Origin: Kofleriaceae bacterium
GTDB lineage: Bacteria > Myxococcota_A > Polyangia > Haliangiales > Haliangiaceae
Reading direction: 5' to 3'
DNA: 64,000 nt
Assembly: GCA_020633495.1 (NCBI GenBank)
Contig: JACKDR010000024.1
Location: 1-64,000, forward strand
Positions 54,866-62,550 of this stretch are shown piece by piece. The first letter of the stretch is position 1; each line of letters begins with the position of its first letter. A model generated the notes under the pieces. It saw only the letters and a program-made list of their open reading frames with translations. It was not told the DNA's origin and did no database searches. Both the position numbers and the translations under genes were made by a program.

Positions 54866-55008
54866 TCTGATCCCCTTACCCGTTCACGATCGCGGGAGGA
54901 GCAGGTCGCCTTGTCGATTTCTCAAACTTCCCGATCGGCGTCCTGTTCGGCATCTCTGATCCCCTTACCCATCCACGCGCGCGGGAGGAGCAGGTCGCCC
55001 TGTCGATT
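54866..55008. repeat. Pair of 54-bp direct repeats in the divergent control region
   Basis: Two copies, 54,866-54,919 and 54,955-55,008, each starting TCTGATCCCCTTACCC and containing CGCGGGAGGAGCAGGTCGCC, about 87% identical and 89 bp apart. They sit in the 378-bp gene-free stretch (54,856-55,233) between the leftward operon and the rightward regulator gene. They may be operators for a regulator or iterons for replication. The rest of the gap shows no reading frame; it ends in an AT-richer patch with GGCCAATTAATTCGGG near 55,121, a plausible promoter location. Confidence 0.75.
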
Positions 55009-55233
55009 CCGCGATCACCCGGCACGGCCACCCTTGTTCGCGACGCGCGGCCTCCATTGATCCCGCCCAGCTCGTCCGCCTTCGCCCCTCCTGGCCCGCT
55101 TCCGCGCCCACAGAATCCCGGCCAATTAATTCGGGCGCGCGTTCAAGCACTTGCACGTCCGCGCTCCGGACGTTGCAGACCACGTGTCAGGCCCCCGATC
55201 GACAATCGCTCTCCCCCCAACGGAAGCGTCGAG

Positions 55234-56052
55234 ATGCCCGCGAAGAAGCCGATCGAGATGAGTGCAGAGTGGATGGCCCGGTTCCGCAGCGAGTTGACGC
55301 CACAAACCCAAGGGATCGCGCTCGGCTACTGCGAGAAGCTGATCGGTGCCCACCTCCAGGCCGAAGGCATCGAAGACCTGCGTTGCGCACACGACTACGT
55401 CTCCGCGGCGATCCTCGACACCATGCAGGGTGTCCGCACCTGGGACCCCGATCGCGTGAACGCGCTCCCGCTGTACCGGCACCTCTGCCGCGTCATCTAC
55501 TCGCGCGTCTACCACGACCGCCACCGCCTCAAGCAGCAGCGCATGCGCTCCTATCACGAGGTCGACCTGGACGACGAGAACTCGGTCGAGGTCGCCATGT
55601 CACTGGCACGCGATGACGAGCGCAGGCGTCCGGACGGCGCCGTCATGCTGAAGGAGCTGCACACCAAGGCCTGGTTCTGGCTTCGCTGCGCGGCCACCGC
55701 CCGCCCCGGCTCCGCAGACCTCGTCACGCTCATCGATCACCTCGAGGTCGGCGTCACCGGCGAGCCGGCCGTCCGTGGCGCGACCGGATGGCCCGAACAG
55801 CGCTACAAGAACGCGGCGCGCCGTTTCGCCAACCTCGTCCGTGCGATGCCGACCGAACTGCTCGCCGCGATCCAGGAGGCCCTCGCGAGGTCGCCGGCCA
55901 ACACCGGAGCCGACTGGCGCAAGACCAAAGGCACCGAGATCGGGGCGCCGCACGGCGACGAAGATGCCACGAGTGCCGATGTGCCGGGCGTCGACGACGA
56001 TGGACACGATGACTCGTGGGGCGACCACGAGGACTTGCGCGAGGCCGCGTAG
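55234..56052 (+). CDS. Possible sigma-like regulator of the element
   Basis: A 272-residue protein starting at ATG 55234 (GGAAG upstream; the longer frame to 55,057 is rejected). The layout recalls an ECF sigma factor: a helical N-terminal block with YRHLCRVIYSRVYHDRHRLKQQRMRSYHEVDLDDENS (region-2-like, including a basic stretch and an acidic loop), and a C-terminal block VTGEPAVRGATGWPEQRYKNAARRFANLVRAM that resembles a helix-turn-helix. The match is weak and no region 4 signature is clear. Divergent from the structural operon across the repeat region, it is well placed to control it. Could also be a novel DNA-binding protein. Confidence 0.5.
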   Translation: MPAKKPIEMSAEWMARFRSELTPQTQGIALGYCEKLIGAHLQAEGIEDLRCAHDYVSAAILDTMQGVRTWDPDRVNALPLYRHLCRVIYSRVYHDRHRLKQQRMRSYHEVDLDDENSVEVAMSLARDDERRRPDGAVMLKELHTKAWFWLRCAATARPGSADLVTLIDHLEVGVTGEPAVRGATGWPEQRYKNAARRFANLVRAMPTELLAAIQEALARSPANTGADWRKTKGTEIGAPHGDEDATSADVPGVDDDGHDDSWGDHEDLREAA

Positions 56053-56137
56053 CGTCACGAAGCGCACCAGTTCGCATCACCCCTTCGGGGTGATGACGCG
56101 GGCAGAGCGTCCCCGTACCATTGGGTAGGGGGGCGCA

Positions 56138-57484
56138 ATGCGTTGCGATGCATGCAAGATGGATCTCGGGGACACCGCGCGCTTCTGCCCGCGTTGCGGA
56201 ACGCCGTTGGCTGCTGTCGACAACGACTCCGATGCGCAAGCAACCACGGCCTGGACATTTTCGCGACCAGGCACGCTCGATGACGACGTCGTCACCCCCG
56301 CAGGCGAACACCGACGCCGCGCTAACTGGCCGCTGATCGCCGGACTCGGCGGCGCCGGCATTCTCGCGACGGTCGTCGTCGCCCTCGCACTGACCCACTC
56401 AGCAACTCCAGAGGTCGCCGCCACCTCCGACAACGCGCCCGCGGCACAGCCGGCGCCACTGCCCGCCGCCAGGCCCGCAACCACACGTACGGCGCTGGAG
56501 CCCAGCGAGGAGACGTGGTGGATACCGCCACGCGGCAAGCGAACCGACGTCGAGGCGCTGGGCGAGGCGTTCCCGACGATCGACGAGCGGGACCTCGGCG
56601 CCATGTTCGACGCGGATCTCAAACCGATCTACGGCGCGCCGAACCTGTTCGAGGACCACGCCCCCAAGCACGTTCGCCGCGACGAGATGACTCATGCGCT
56701 GATCCAGCTGCGCACGGAGATGGACCTGCAGGCGGGCTTCAACTTCCTCTTTCTGCAATTCGGCACCCACCGCAGCGCGGCCCACGAGTACCTGCTCTAC
56801 CGAGCGATGCAGGTGAAGGAGGTCGTCGCAGTCAACGAGTCGAAGCGCATGCACGAGCCGCCGAAGGACGCCGCCTTCTACCTCGCGGAAGTCCACCGAG
56901 GCGCTGCGTACGACATGCTCGTCGAAGGCGACTACGACACGATGGGCAGCTCGCTCACCGTAATCCTCCAGCAGGGCTCTGGCTCTGCCGAGAGCCTGCA
57001 GACCGCCGGCAACTACAAGGTCCACATGCACGGCCTTGGGTTGCGCCCGACCAAGGGTGACGCGATCTTCGCGATGACCCCGGATCAGGTGGCGCATGCC
57101 TACGAGACCACCGGCGAGCCGGTGGCGGTGAAGCTGGTGTTCCGCAGCATCCCCGGTCGCAAGTTCAAGCAGAAGGAGCTCGCTCACCCCAAGATCCTGC
57201 TGAACCAGGCGCTCCGGCTTGGCGATGGCGATGGCCAGACCTGGAACCTCGCCCCAGGGACCTACGCGCTCAGCGCGAGCAGCACGCCCAACGGGCTCGG
57301 CATCCAGTGGGGGGGGGACGTCACCTGCGACCCACCCACACCCGCCAGCGGGGAGCACACAAGCGTCCACTCGACCTGCACAGTCACGACGCAGGCGGTC
57401 CTCCAGGTGTCGAACCCCACGAGCTTCGGGCTCGGCCCGGATGAACAGATCACCCTCAAGCTGGCCTCGGTGCCTTCACGATGA
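56138..57484 (+). CDS. Zinc-ribbon membrane protein with large C-terminal domain of possible pore-former type
   Basis: A 448-residue protein. It starts with a double-Cys zinc ribbon (CDACKMDLGDTARFCPRCG), then one transmembrane helix near residues 62-86 (LIAGLGGAGILATVVVALAL), a Pro/Ala linker, and a ~330-residue domain. Segments such as AAFYLAEVHRGAAYDMLVEGDYDTMGSSL followed by YKVHMHGLGLRPTKGDAIFAMTPDQVAHAYETTGEPVAVKLVFRSIPG recall the strand layout of thiol-activated (cholesterol-dependent) cytolysins, but I would not assign the family without a structure search. The last part (DVTCDPPTPAS ... CTVTTQAVLQV) is beta-rich. ATG 56138 follows a clear gap. Coupled to the next gene by a four-base overlap. 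Confidence 0.6.
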   Translation: MRCDACKMDLGDTARFCPRCGTPLAAVDNDSDAQATTAWTFSRPGTLDDDVVTPAGEHRRRANWPLIAGLGGAGILATVVVALALTHSATPEVAATSDNAPAAQPAPLPAARPATTRTALEPSEETWWIPPRGKRTDVEALGEAFPTIDERDLGAMFDADLKPIYGAPNLFEDHAPKHVRRDEMTHALIQLRTEMDLQAGFNFLFLQFGTHRSAAHEYLLYRAMQVKEVVAVNESKRMHEPPKDAAFYLAEVHRGAAYDMLVEGDYDTMGSSLTVILQQGSGSAESLQTAGNYKVHMHGLGLRPTKGDAIFAMTPDQVAHAYETTGEPVAVKLVFRSIPGRKFKQKELAHPKILLNQALRLGDGDGQTWNLAPGTYALSASSTPNGLGIQWGGDVTCDPPTPASGEHTSVHSTCTVTTQAVLQVSNPTSFGLGPDEQITLKLASVPSR

Positions 57485-57798
57485 GGCGCCTAGCCACCGC
57501 CCTGCTGACCCTGCTTCTCATCGGGGGCTGCGAGCGCCGCGACGACCCACCGTCCCGGCCCGAACCAGCGGCTCCGCCCACCGTCCACGACGCCGCCCCA
57601 CCCCCCGCACCCCCACCACCCCTCGACGCTAGCGTAGCCCCCACAAGGACGCGTCACAGGGCAACCAACGCGCCGGTGCCGGCCGCGAGCCCGGCCCCAC
57701 GGTCGTGCTGCAAGGTGTGTCGCAAAGGCTGCCCATGTGGCGACTCCTGCATCTCCTGTGGCAAGACCTGCCGCAAGGGCCCGGGGTGCGCATGCTAG
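57481..57798 (+). CDS. Small lipoprotein with Cys-rich C terminus
   Basis: A 105-residue lipoprotein with a lipobox-like IGGC (Cys17), a Pro/Ala-rich linker, and a compact C-terminal motif of ~30 residues with ten Cys (SCCKVCRKGCPCGDSCISCGKTCRKGPGCAC). Similar short motifs (CCKVCxxGxxCGDSCI...CxxGxGCAC) occur at the ends of many bacterial secreted proteins; they may bind metal or form disulfides. ATG 57481 overlaps the stop of the zinc-ribbon gene, so the two products likely act together in the envelope. Confidence 0.72.
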   Translation: MRRLATALLTLLLIGGCERRDDPPSRPEPAAPPTVHDAAPPPAPPPPLDASVAPTRTRHRATNAPVPAASPAPRSCCKVCRKGCPCGDSCISCGKTCRKGPGCAC

Positions 57799-57820
57799 CT
57801 CCACGCGCCGCCGGGTGCCC

Positions 57821-57849
57821 TTGCCAACCGCCTGCCGTTCGTGTAAAGA
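57821..57849 (+). promoter_or_regulatory. Possible promoter of tRNA-Thr
   Basis: TTGCCA at 57,821-57,826 and TAAAGA at 57,844-57,849 with 17-bp spacing lie 12 bp before the tRNA. The -10 match is weak. If the element integrated as proposed, this promoter belongs to the element and replaces the chromosomal one. Confidence 0.35.
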
Positions 57850-57861
57850 GCTGGTCCCCTT

Positions 57862-57936
57862 GCCGATGTAGCTCAGGGGTAGAGCAGCTGATTCGTAATC
57901 AGCAGGCCGGCGGTTCGAAACCGCCCATCGGCTCCA
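57862..57936 (+). tRNA. tRNA-Thr (anticodon CGT)
   Basis: A complete cloverleaf: acceptor GCCGATG/CATCGGC, D arm GCTC/GAGC, anticodon stem GCTGA/TCAGC with loop TTCGTAA (anticodon CGT, reads ACG), T arm GGCGG TTCGAAA CCGCC, discriminator T, and encoded CCA (57,934-57,936). Its 5' part shares a 20-base exact block with the remnant at 43,892-43,911, so it is also attR of the element. All stems are perfect, so it should be functional. Confidence 0.96.
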
Positions 57937-58257
57937 CGATCAAGGCTCATCCGAGACCCGCGTTCCACAAGGTGCGCCTCCGTGCAGCCTTTGATGACGG
58001 AACACGGCCGATAGTCGCCACGCGATGTCGTAGCGGGACGCGGCACGGCGGCGACAGCCGCCGCCAGGCCCACTGTCTCATCACGTCAGGGCCGCGCTCC
58101 TGTCTCCAGACACGCGCGTTCCCCCGCGCCCGGGCTCGGTTCATCCGCGTCCACGTGAATGCGTCGCCATTTCCCCTCGCGACCAACCACGGCCGCGTTG
58201 CTGCGCGGCCACGGCACATCGCGCCCCCTGACCGCGCCACGGAGGCTTCCGCCCGCG
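57937..58257. other. Gene-free stretch between tRNA-Thr and the defence-like cassette
   Basis: This 321-bp stretch has no convincing reading frame; in-frame codons upstream of 58,258 are open but without kinase-family similarity. It should hold the promoter of the kinase-like gene. GGAGG at 58,241-58,245 is its likely ribosome site. The GC content begins to drop here compared with the left side of the window. Confidence 0.5.
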
Positions 58258-60660
58258 ATGCCAACCACTGACACGACGTCCGGAATTCCCCTCGGTGCTC
58301 AAGTCGCCTCATCAGGCGACATCCCGCTCGACGCGCACGCGCGCTTCGCAGACCTCGACCTCAGCAACTCGTGGACAAGCCCAAGCGCCGGAATGCGCCT
58401 CGGAGAGTTCCTCCTAACCACGCGCCGCGGCAAGGGCACGTACGCGGAGGTGTGGGAAGCGACAGACACTGCCACCGGCGCCAGCTGCGCCGTTCGCGTG
58501 TTCTGCCCGGCGAAGTTCCTATCCGAAGACCGTCTCGAAGCCGCAGAGCGCTTCTACAAGGGCGCGGTTGCAATGGAACGACTGCGCGACAAGCCACGCG
58601 TCATCCAGCTCAGGACCCCGCCGCGAATCACGGAGAGTGGATACCTCTGGTTCACAATGGACCTACACTGCGGCGACCTCGCTGAAGCCCTGGACGCCAA
58701 CCAGCTATCGACCGCCGAGCGTGAAGTCATCTTCGGAGACCTCCTTGAAGCCGTAGCGATCGCGCACGAGCAGAGCGTCATCCATCGCGATATTAGGCCG
58801 AAGAACATCCTCCTCGATTCGCACAAGCGAGCTGTCCTCGCCGACTTCGACATCGCGTACTACGACAATCAGCTCTTCAACGACCGATCGACAACGAATA
58901 TCCCCGGTGTTCAGCGATGCCTCCCTCCAGACCTCCTCAAGGTCGGGCGCAACAGCAACCCTGAGCAGCTCAAGAAGCTTGTGCGCCGGTACTCGAACGA
59001 TGTGTACGCGTGCGTGGTCGCGCTCTTTGACATGTTCATCAGTCCCGAGGGCGCCCCGATCGCCTCCGACCGCAAGCACTTTCGGAGCGAGATCGAGAAG
59101 ACATCGCGACGACTATCCCACCCCGTTCCGCGGCGTCTCGCTCACCGCATCTCCGTAGTTCTCGAAACCGGACTCCTCGACCGCGAAGACGATCGATACG
59201 GGACCATACGAGCGCTCAAGGCCGCATGGGCCGGCTTCCTGCCGGAAACACGCCCCCAGTTCGCACTTTCGCTATATCTCCTCCTTGCGGCGACACTCCT
59301 CCTTCTTCTGCTCGCAGACTACACATATTATGCAACTCGCCTAACACCCACGTGGCCAGTCGCCACAGCCCTCCTTGGTCTCGCCGGCGTCACGGTCACG
59401 GGCATTGTCTCAGGCGTCATCAATCGCTTCAGGGAGCGGTTCTCCGGGCTCCGGCATTCAATCGGCCGATTCTGCACGCGGAGCAAGACAGTCGCCATAC
59501 TCTCACTCCTCGCCACAACCGGATCGGTCGCCGTCGCCGCGCTCGCAATCGGCCCACAGAAGCGCTGGACATCGTATCGCGTCCGCGGCGGAACAGGTTG
59601 CACTTTTAGGGGAGACTCGCCGGAGCAGTCGATAGACGACGATCGCGAGCATATAGTCCGAGGCAACTATGACTACGCTGACTGCCCCGAAGACCGCGCC
59701 CCGTCGGTCAAGATTGCGGGCTGTTCGTTCCTGACCCCCGAGCTGACAGTACGCGCACTCGCACGAGAGGACTCGCCCCCGCACATCGCCATTGACGCCG
59801 GCGTCGACGCGCTGCCGCTCGACCCGCCACTAGTGGCGAAAGCCCCCATCAACGAAGACGCGATCATTCAGATCCTGCAATCGAAGCTCAGCGCCGGTCG
59901 CACACTGGACATCGTCAGATCGGTCCAAGACCTCTGGCCACGCACACAAGGAGCGGTGCCCAACAGGCTCCTATACGACATGCCGTCCTCACAATCGACG
60001 CGACTCAACAACCTCTTCCAGGAGACGATAGACATCACGACCGCGAACCCAATCCGCTGGAACAGCGGCGCCCCAACATATCGCCCCTTTGCAATCGTTG
60101 GCCATATCGCATCCCTACTGTCGGACTGCGAGAAGTCCATGAGGTACCTCGCGGCCTCACTGCCCGGCGAAAGTCGGTATGCGGAGATCATCGCCAGCGA
60201 CGCAGCTCGGTGCCTGACAACCGAAGTTGGATATGCGCACGTTGCAGCCGCGGCTGAGAAGCTTGATGCGTCGACGCCAGCCGCGAACGCAGCATCAATG
60301 TCGTCAAAAGAGAAAAAGAGGGCAGCAAGCGCTCAGCAGAACCGCGCAGAGGCGAAGGAGACGCTCATTGCGACCCTCATCTGGCTCGTGGAAGTCGACG
60401 ACCCGACGCTCCTCAAAGCAGGTGCGCGGGAGCGAGCATTCCGCCTGCTCGATCGCCTGAACGTGCCATGGTCCGGTCAGAGGTTGCGGATCGCCCACGC
60501 GATCGCGAAGACGAATGGCCTCTTGTGCGCGGAGATCGCCACGGCACGACGCGCAATGGCGAGCTTCGGGGTCGACGAACTCGAGCTTTGGGAGTCCGAA
60601 GTGAAGGCACGCAACGATGAAGGCTTCCACTGCCTCAAGAATGGCTCTGCAGACAATTGA
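58258..60660 (+). CDS. Membrane Ser/Thr kinase-like protein lacking the VAIK lysine
   Basis: An 800-residue protein, ATG 58258. Residues ~48-325 form a Hanks-type kinase fold: Gly loop RGKGTYAEV (57-65), HRDIRPKNILL with Asp178 and Asn183, and ADFDIAY with Asp196. The ATP-anchoring lysine of the VAIK motif is replaced by Arg80 (CAVRVF) and the HRDLKPxN lysine by Arg180, so it may be a pseudokinase or an atypical kinase. Three hydrophobic segments follow (about 336-358, 368-388, 412-432), then ~370 extracytoplasmic or C-terminal residues with a few Cys and helical repeats. It is upstream of an ATPase/TOPRIM gene in a low-GC island. Candidate sensor of a defence system. Confidence 0.8.
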   Translation: MPTTDTTSGIPLGAQVASSGDIPLDAHARFADLDLSNSWTSPSAGMRLGEFLLTTRRGKGTYAEVWEATDTATGASCAVRVFCPAKFLSEDRLEAAERFYKGAVAMERLRDKPRVIQLRTPPRITESGYLWFTMDLHCGDLAEALDANQLSTAEREVIFGDLLEAVAIAHEQSVIHRDIRPKNILLDSHKRAVLADFDIAYYDNQLFNDRSTTNIPGVQRCLPPDLLKVGRNSNPEQLKKLVRRYSNDVYACVVALFDMFISPEGAPIASDRKHFRSEIEKTSRRLSHPVPRRLAHRISVVLETGLLDREDDRYGTIRALKAAWAGFLPETRPQFALSLYLLLAATLLLLLLADYTYYATRLTPTWPVATALLGLAGVTVTGIVSGVINRFRERFSGLRHSIGRFCTRSKTVAILSLLATTGSVAVAALAIGPQKRWTSYRVRGGTGCTFRGDSPEQSIDDDREHIVRGNYDYADCPEDRAPSVKIAGCSFLTPELTVRALAREDSPPHIAIDAGVDALPLDPPLVAKAPINEDAIIQILQSKLSAGRTLDIVRSVQDLWPRTQGAVPNRLLYDMPSSQSTRLNNLFQETIDITTANPIRWNSGAPTYRPFAIVGHIASLLSDCEKSMRYLAASLPGESRYAEIIASDAARCLTTEVGYAHVAAAAEKLDASTPAANAASMSSKEKKRAASAQQNRAEAKETLIATLIWLVEVDDPTLLKAGARERAFRLLDRLNVPWSGQRLRIAHAIAKTNGLLCAEIATARRAMASFGVDELELWESEVKARNDEGFHCLKNGSADN

Positions 60661-60740
60661 AGCGCTAGTACGCAACAACAGCATGGCGACATCGCGCAGA
60701 ACGGCGCGCACCTCTTCCAGCCAACGAGCCGGACACTTGC

Positions 60741-62498
60741 ATGCAACCCCCCGCGCCAAATCCGCCCCCCAGGATGTCCATCACGCTAGCGTCGCGCTGG
60801 CGCTCCCTTGGGCCATTCCACTGGCCCGATGTGCCTCCGCTCGCTGCCATCTCCGGAAGAAACGGAGCCGGAAAGTCGCAGCTTCTTCAGTTACTCTTCC
60901 TTCACGCTCAGGGCAACGAAGGAGCGAGTATCGTACGTATCACGCCCGACCTGAATCGGTCGCGAGTCGCATACACAGCCTCTTACCAACAACCAGAAAA
61001 CGTAGGTGCGATCAGCGGGAATATCTTTGAACGCGCACGCGGCTGGCACCAGGGCACGACACCGGGCCCCGCAGACCCTCATCGTCGGGCGTTCGAACGG
61101 CTCGCGCAACGCGCTGTCGAACGATTCGGCCGCTCACTGACGAACCTGTCGCGCAGCGACTTCGAGAGCGTTCTCGAGCAGGACACGTATGCATCCGTTG
61201 CGTTGACACCAGACTTCTCGGCGGCGAGCCTTGCGCAACTCTTCTACACCTACCACGCGCACGCCACCGATCTGGTCTTCCAAGGCAAGAGCCATCCGGA
61301 GGTTCACGCGCAGCTCGGCCCGCCGCCGTGGCTGCAAATCAACCAACTGCTCCGCGAATCAGGCTTCCCCTACGAACTCACGTTTCCGACCACGGTTCGA
61401 CAAAGCTTCACGCTTCGCTGCCAAGACCTACACACGGGAGAGACATACCCCCTCTCCGCACTATCGTCCGGCGAGCAAGCGCTACTGAGCATCGTTTCGT
61501 CGCTGTACGGCACGGCGAACCACAACGACACATGCGAGCTCATGCTCCTCGACGAGCCTGATGCGCATCTCCACACGAGCCAACTGCCGGCATACGTCGA
61601 AGCGCTTGAGAGAATCACAGCACGCCACGCTTGCCGCATCATTCTCAGCACCCACCGTCTCGACACCCTGGCGCTGCTGCCGGAAGCGAGCATCTTCGAG
61701 CTTCAGAACACACGCCGCGGCCACACTGCCATCACACCCTGCGCACGAGCGCATGCGATCACGTCGCTCTCGTCCAACATTCTTCTTCTTGTGCTCGGCG
61801 AGCGCGTCGTCTTCGTGGAGGACAGTGACGACCAGCGTTTTCATAGTTATGCCTTCGAAGTCCTGAAACGCCGGCATGAGATTCCCGGCAAGCCATCCCT
61901 GGTATTCGTGCCAAGTCCGCTCGGCACGAAGGTCGGAGGGGGCTCGTCGCGAGTTCAGGCGCTCGTTGAGCAGTTCAGGGCCGCAGGCCTGAGACCATGC
62001 GTGCGCGGGCTCATCGATCGGGACACCAACAACCAGAGCACCGCTGACATCTTCGTTCTCGGACGCTACGCGATCGAGAACTATCTTGCTGATCCCCTGA
62101 ATATCTTCTGCGCCATGCTCAATCGAGGAACCGCGCCCACAGTGCCCGGCCTCCCCCTGATTCTCAAGGGAGACGAATCCGAGCTTAGACGGCTTCCAGT
62201 CGCTAGCCTACAGGCTATTGTTGACACGGTCTGCTCAATCGTGTCCACGCACCTAGACGGTCGCAACGTCGCGCGCAGCGACGATCTAGTTGACGTGCCC
62301 ATGTTGACTGAAGTCGACAGCTGCACGCTGCAATACCCGCGTTGGCTCCTCGATATGCAGGGCCATCAGCTGCTCGCCTCGGTCAACGCAGCCATTCCGT
62401 CTGCGAGCCGACGCGAACTCTCGGATGCGTTCGAACGTCTGCAGATTCTCCCAGCGGAGCTGGCGGACATCTATAGGGCTCTACAATTGGCCCCATAG
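60741..62498 (+). CDS. Fused ABC-type ATPase and TOPRIM/DUF4435-like protein (PARIS AriAB-like)
   Basis: A 585-residue protein. ATPase part: Walker A SGRNGAGKSQLL (39-49), a long helical insert, signature LSSGEQALLS near 243, Walker B LMLLDEPDAHLH near 267, and STHRLD near 303. After ~345 comes a TOPRIM-like domain: VVFVEDSDDQRFHSYAFEVL, CVRGLIDRDTNNQ (acidic metal site), and FVLGRYAIENYLADPLNIF, the IEN-yl pattern of DUF4435. In the PARIS anti-phage system AriA is an AAA_15-type ATPase and AriB a DUF4435 nuclease cutting tRNA, and fused forms are known. An OLD-family nuclease is the alternative. ATG 60741 or 60774 may be the start. Confidence 0.78.
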   Translation: MQPPAPNPPPRMSITLASRWRSLGPFHWPDVPPLAAISGRNGAGKSQLLQLLFLHAQGNEGASIVRITPDLNRSRVAYTASYQQPENVGAISGNIFERARGWHQGTTPGPADPHRRAFERLAQRAVERFGRSLTNLSRSDFESVLEQDTYASVALTPDFSAASLAQLFYTYHAHATDLVFQGKSHPEVHAQLGPPPWLQINQLLRESGFPYELTFPTTVRQSFTLRCQDLHTGETYPLSALSSGEQALLSIVSSLYGTANHNDTCELMLLDEPDAHLHTSQLPAYVEALERITARHACRIILSTHRLDTLALLPEASIFELQNTRRGHTAITPCARAHAITSLSSNILLLVLGERVVFVEDSDDQRFHSYAFEVLKRRHEIPGKPSLVFVPSPLGTKVGGGSSRVQALVEQFRAAGLRPCVRGLIDRDTNNQSTADIFVLGRYAIENYLADPLNIFCAMLNRGTAPTVPGLPLILKGDESELRRLPVASLQAIVDTVCSIVSTHLDGRNVARSDDLVDVPMLTEVDSCTLQYPRWLLDMQGHQLLASVNAAIPSASRRELSDAFERLQILPAELADIYRALQLAP

Positions 62499-62550
62499 AC
62501 ATCGCCGCGGAGCCCTCGACGGTCGAGCCAGACGCGGCTGCGATACGAGG

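Larger units (their letters stand above)
43892..57898. mobile_element. Integrated element bounded by tRNA-Thr repeats
   Basis: About 14 kb between the tRNA-Thr remnant and intact tRNA-Thr(CGT), with a tyrosine integrase at the left end whose stop codon lies in the repeat. Most genes run leftward as one long operon (54,855 to 45,285) and three run rightward (55,234-57,798), separated by a region with two 54-bp direct repeats. Products include an RHH and an excisionase-like HTH protein, membrane-anchored M23 and SLT cell-wall enzymes, an ExbD-like protein and Gly-rich membrane proteins. I recognise no terminase, portal, tail, packaging ATPase, relaxase or replication protein. It could be an unusual tailless provirus or a satellite; a conjugative element is unlikely. 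Confidence 0.8.

Noticed and set aside
54866..55008. CRISPR array
   Set aside because: Only two long, imperfect repeats and one spacer-like gap, with no cas genes.
43892..57898. Ordinary tailed prophage or conjugative element
   Set aside because: No terminase, portal, capsid, tail, relaxase or coupling protein can be recognised in any of the element genes.
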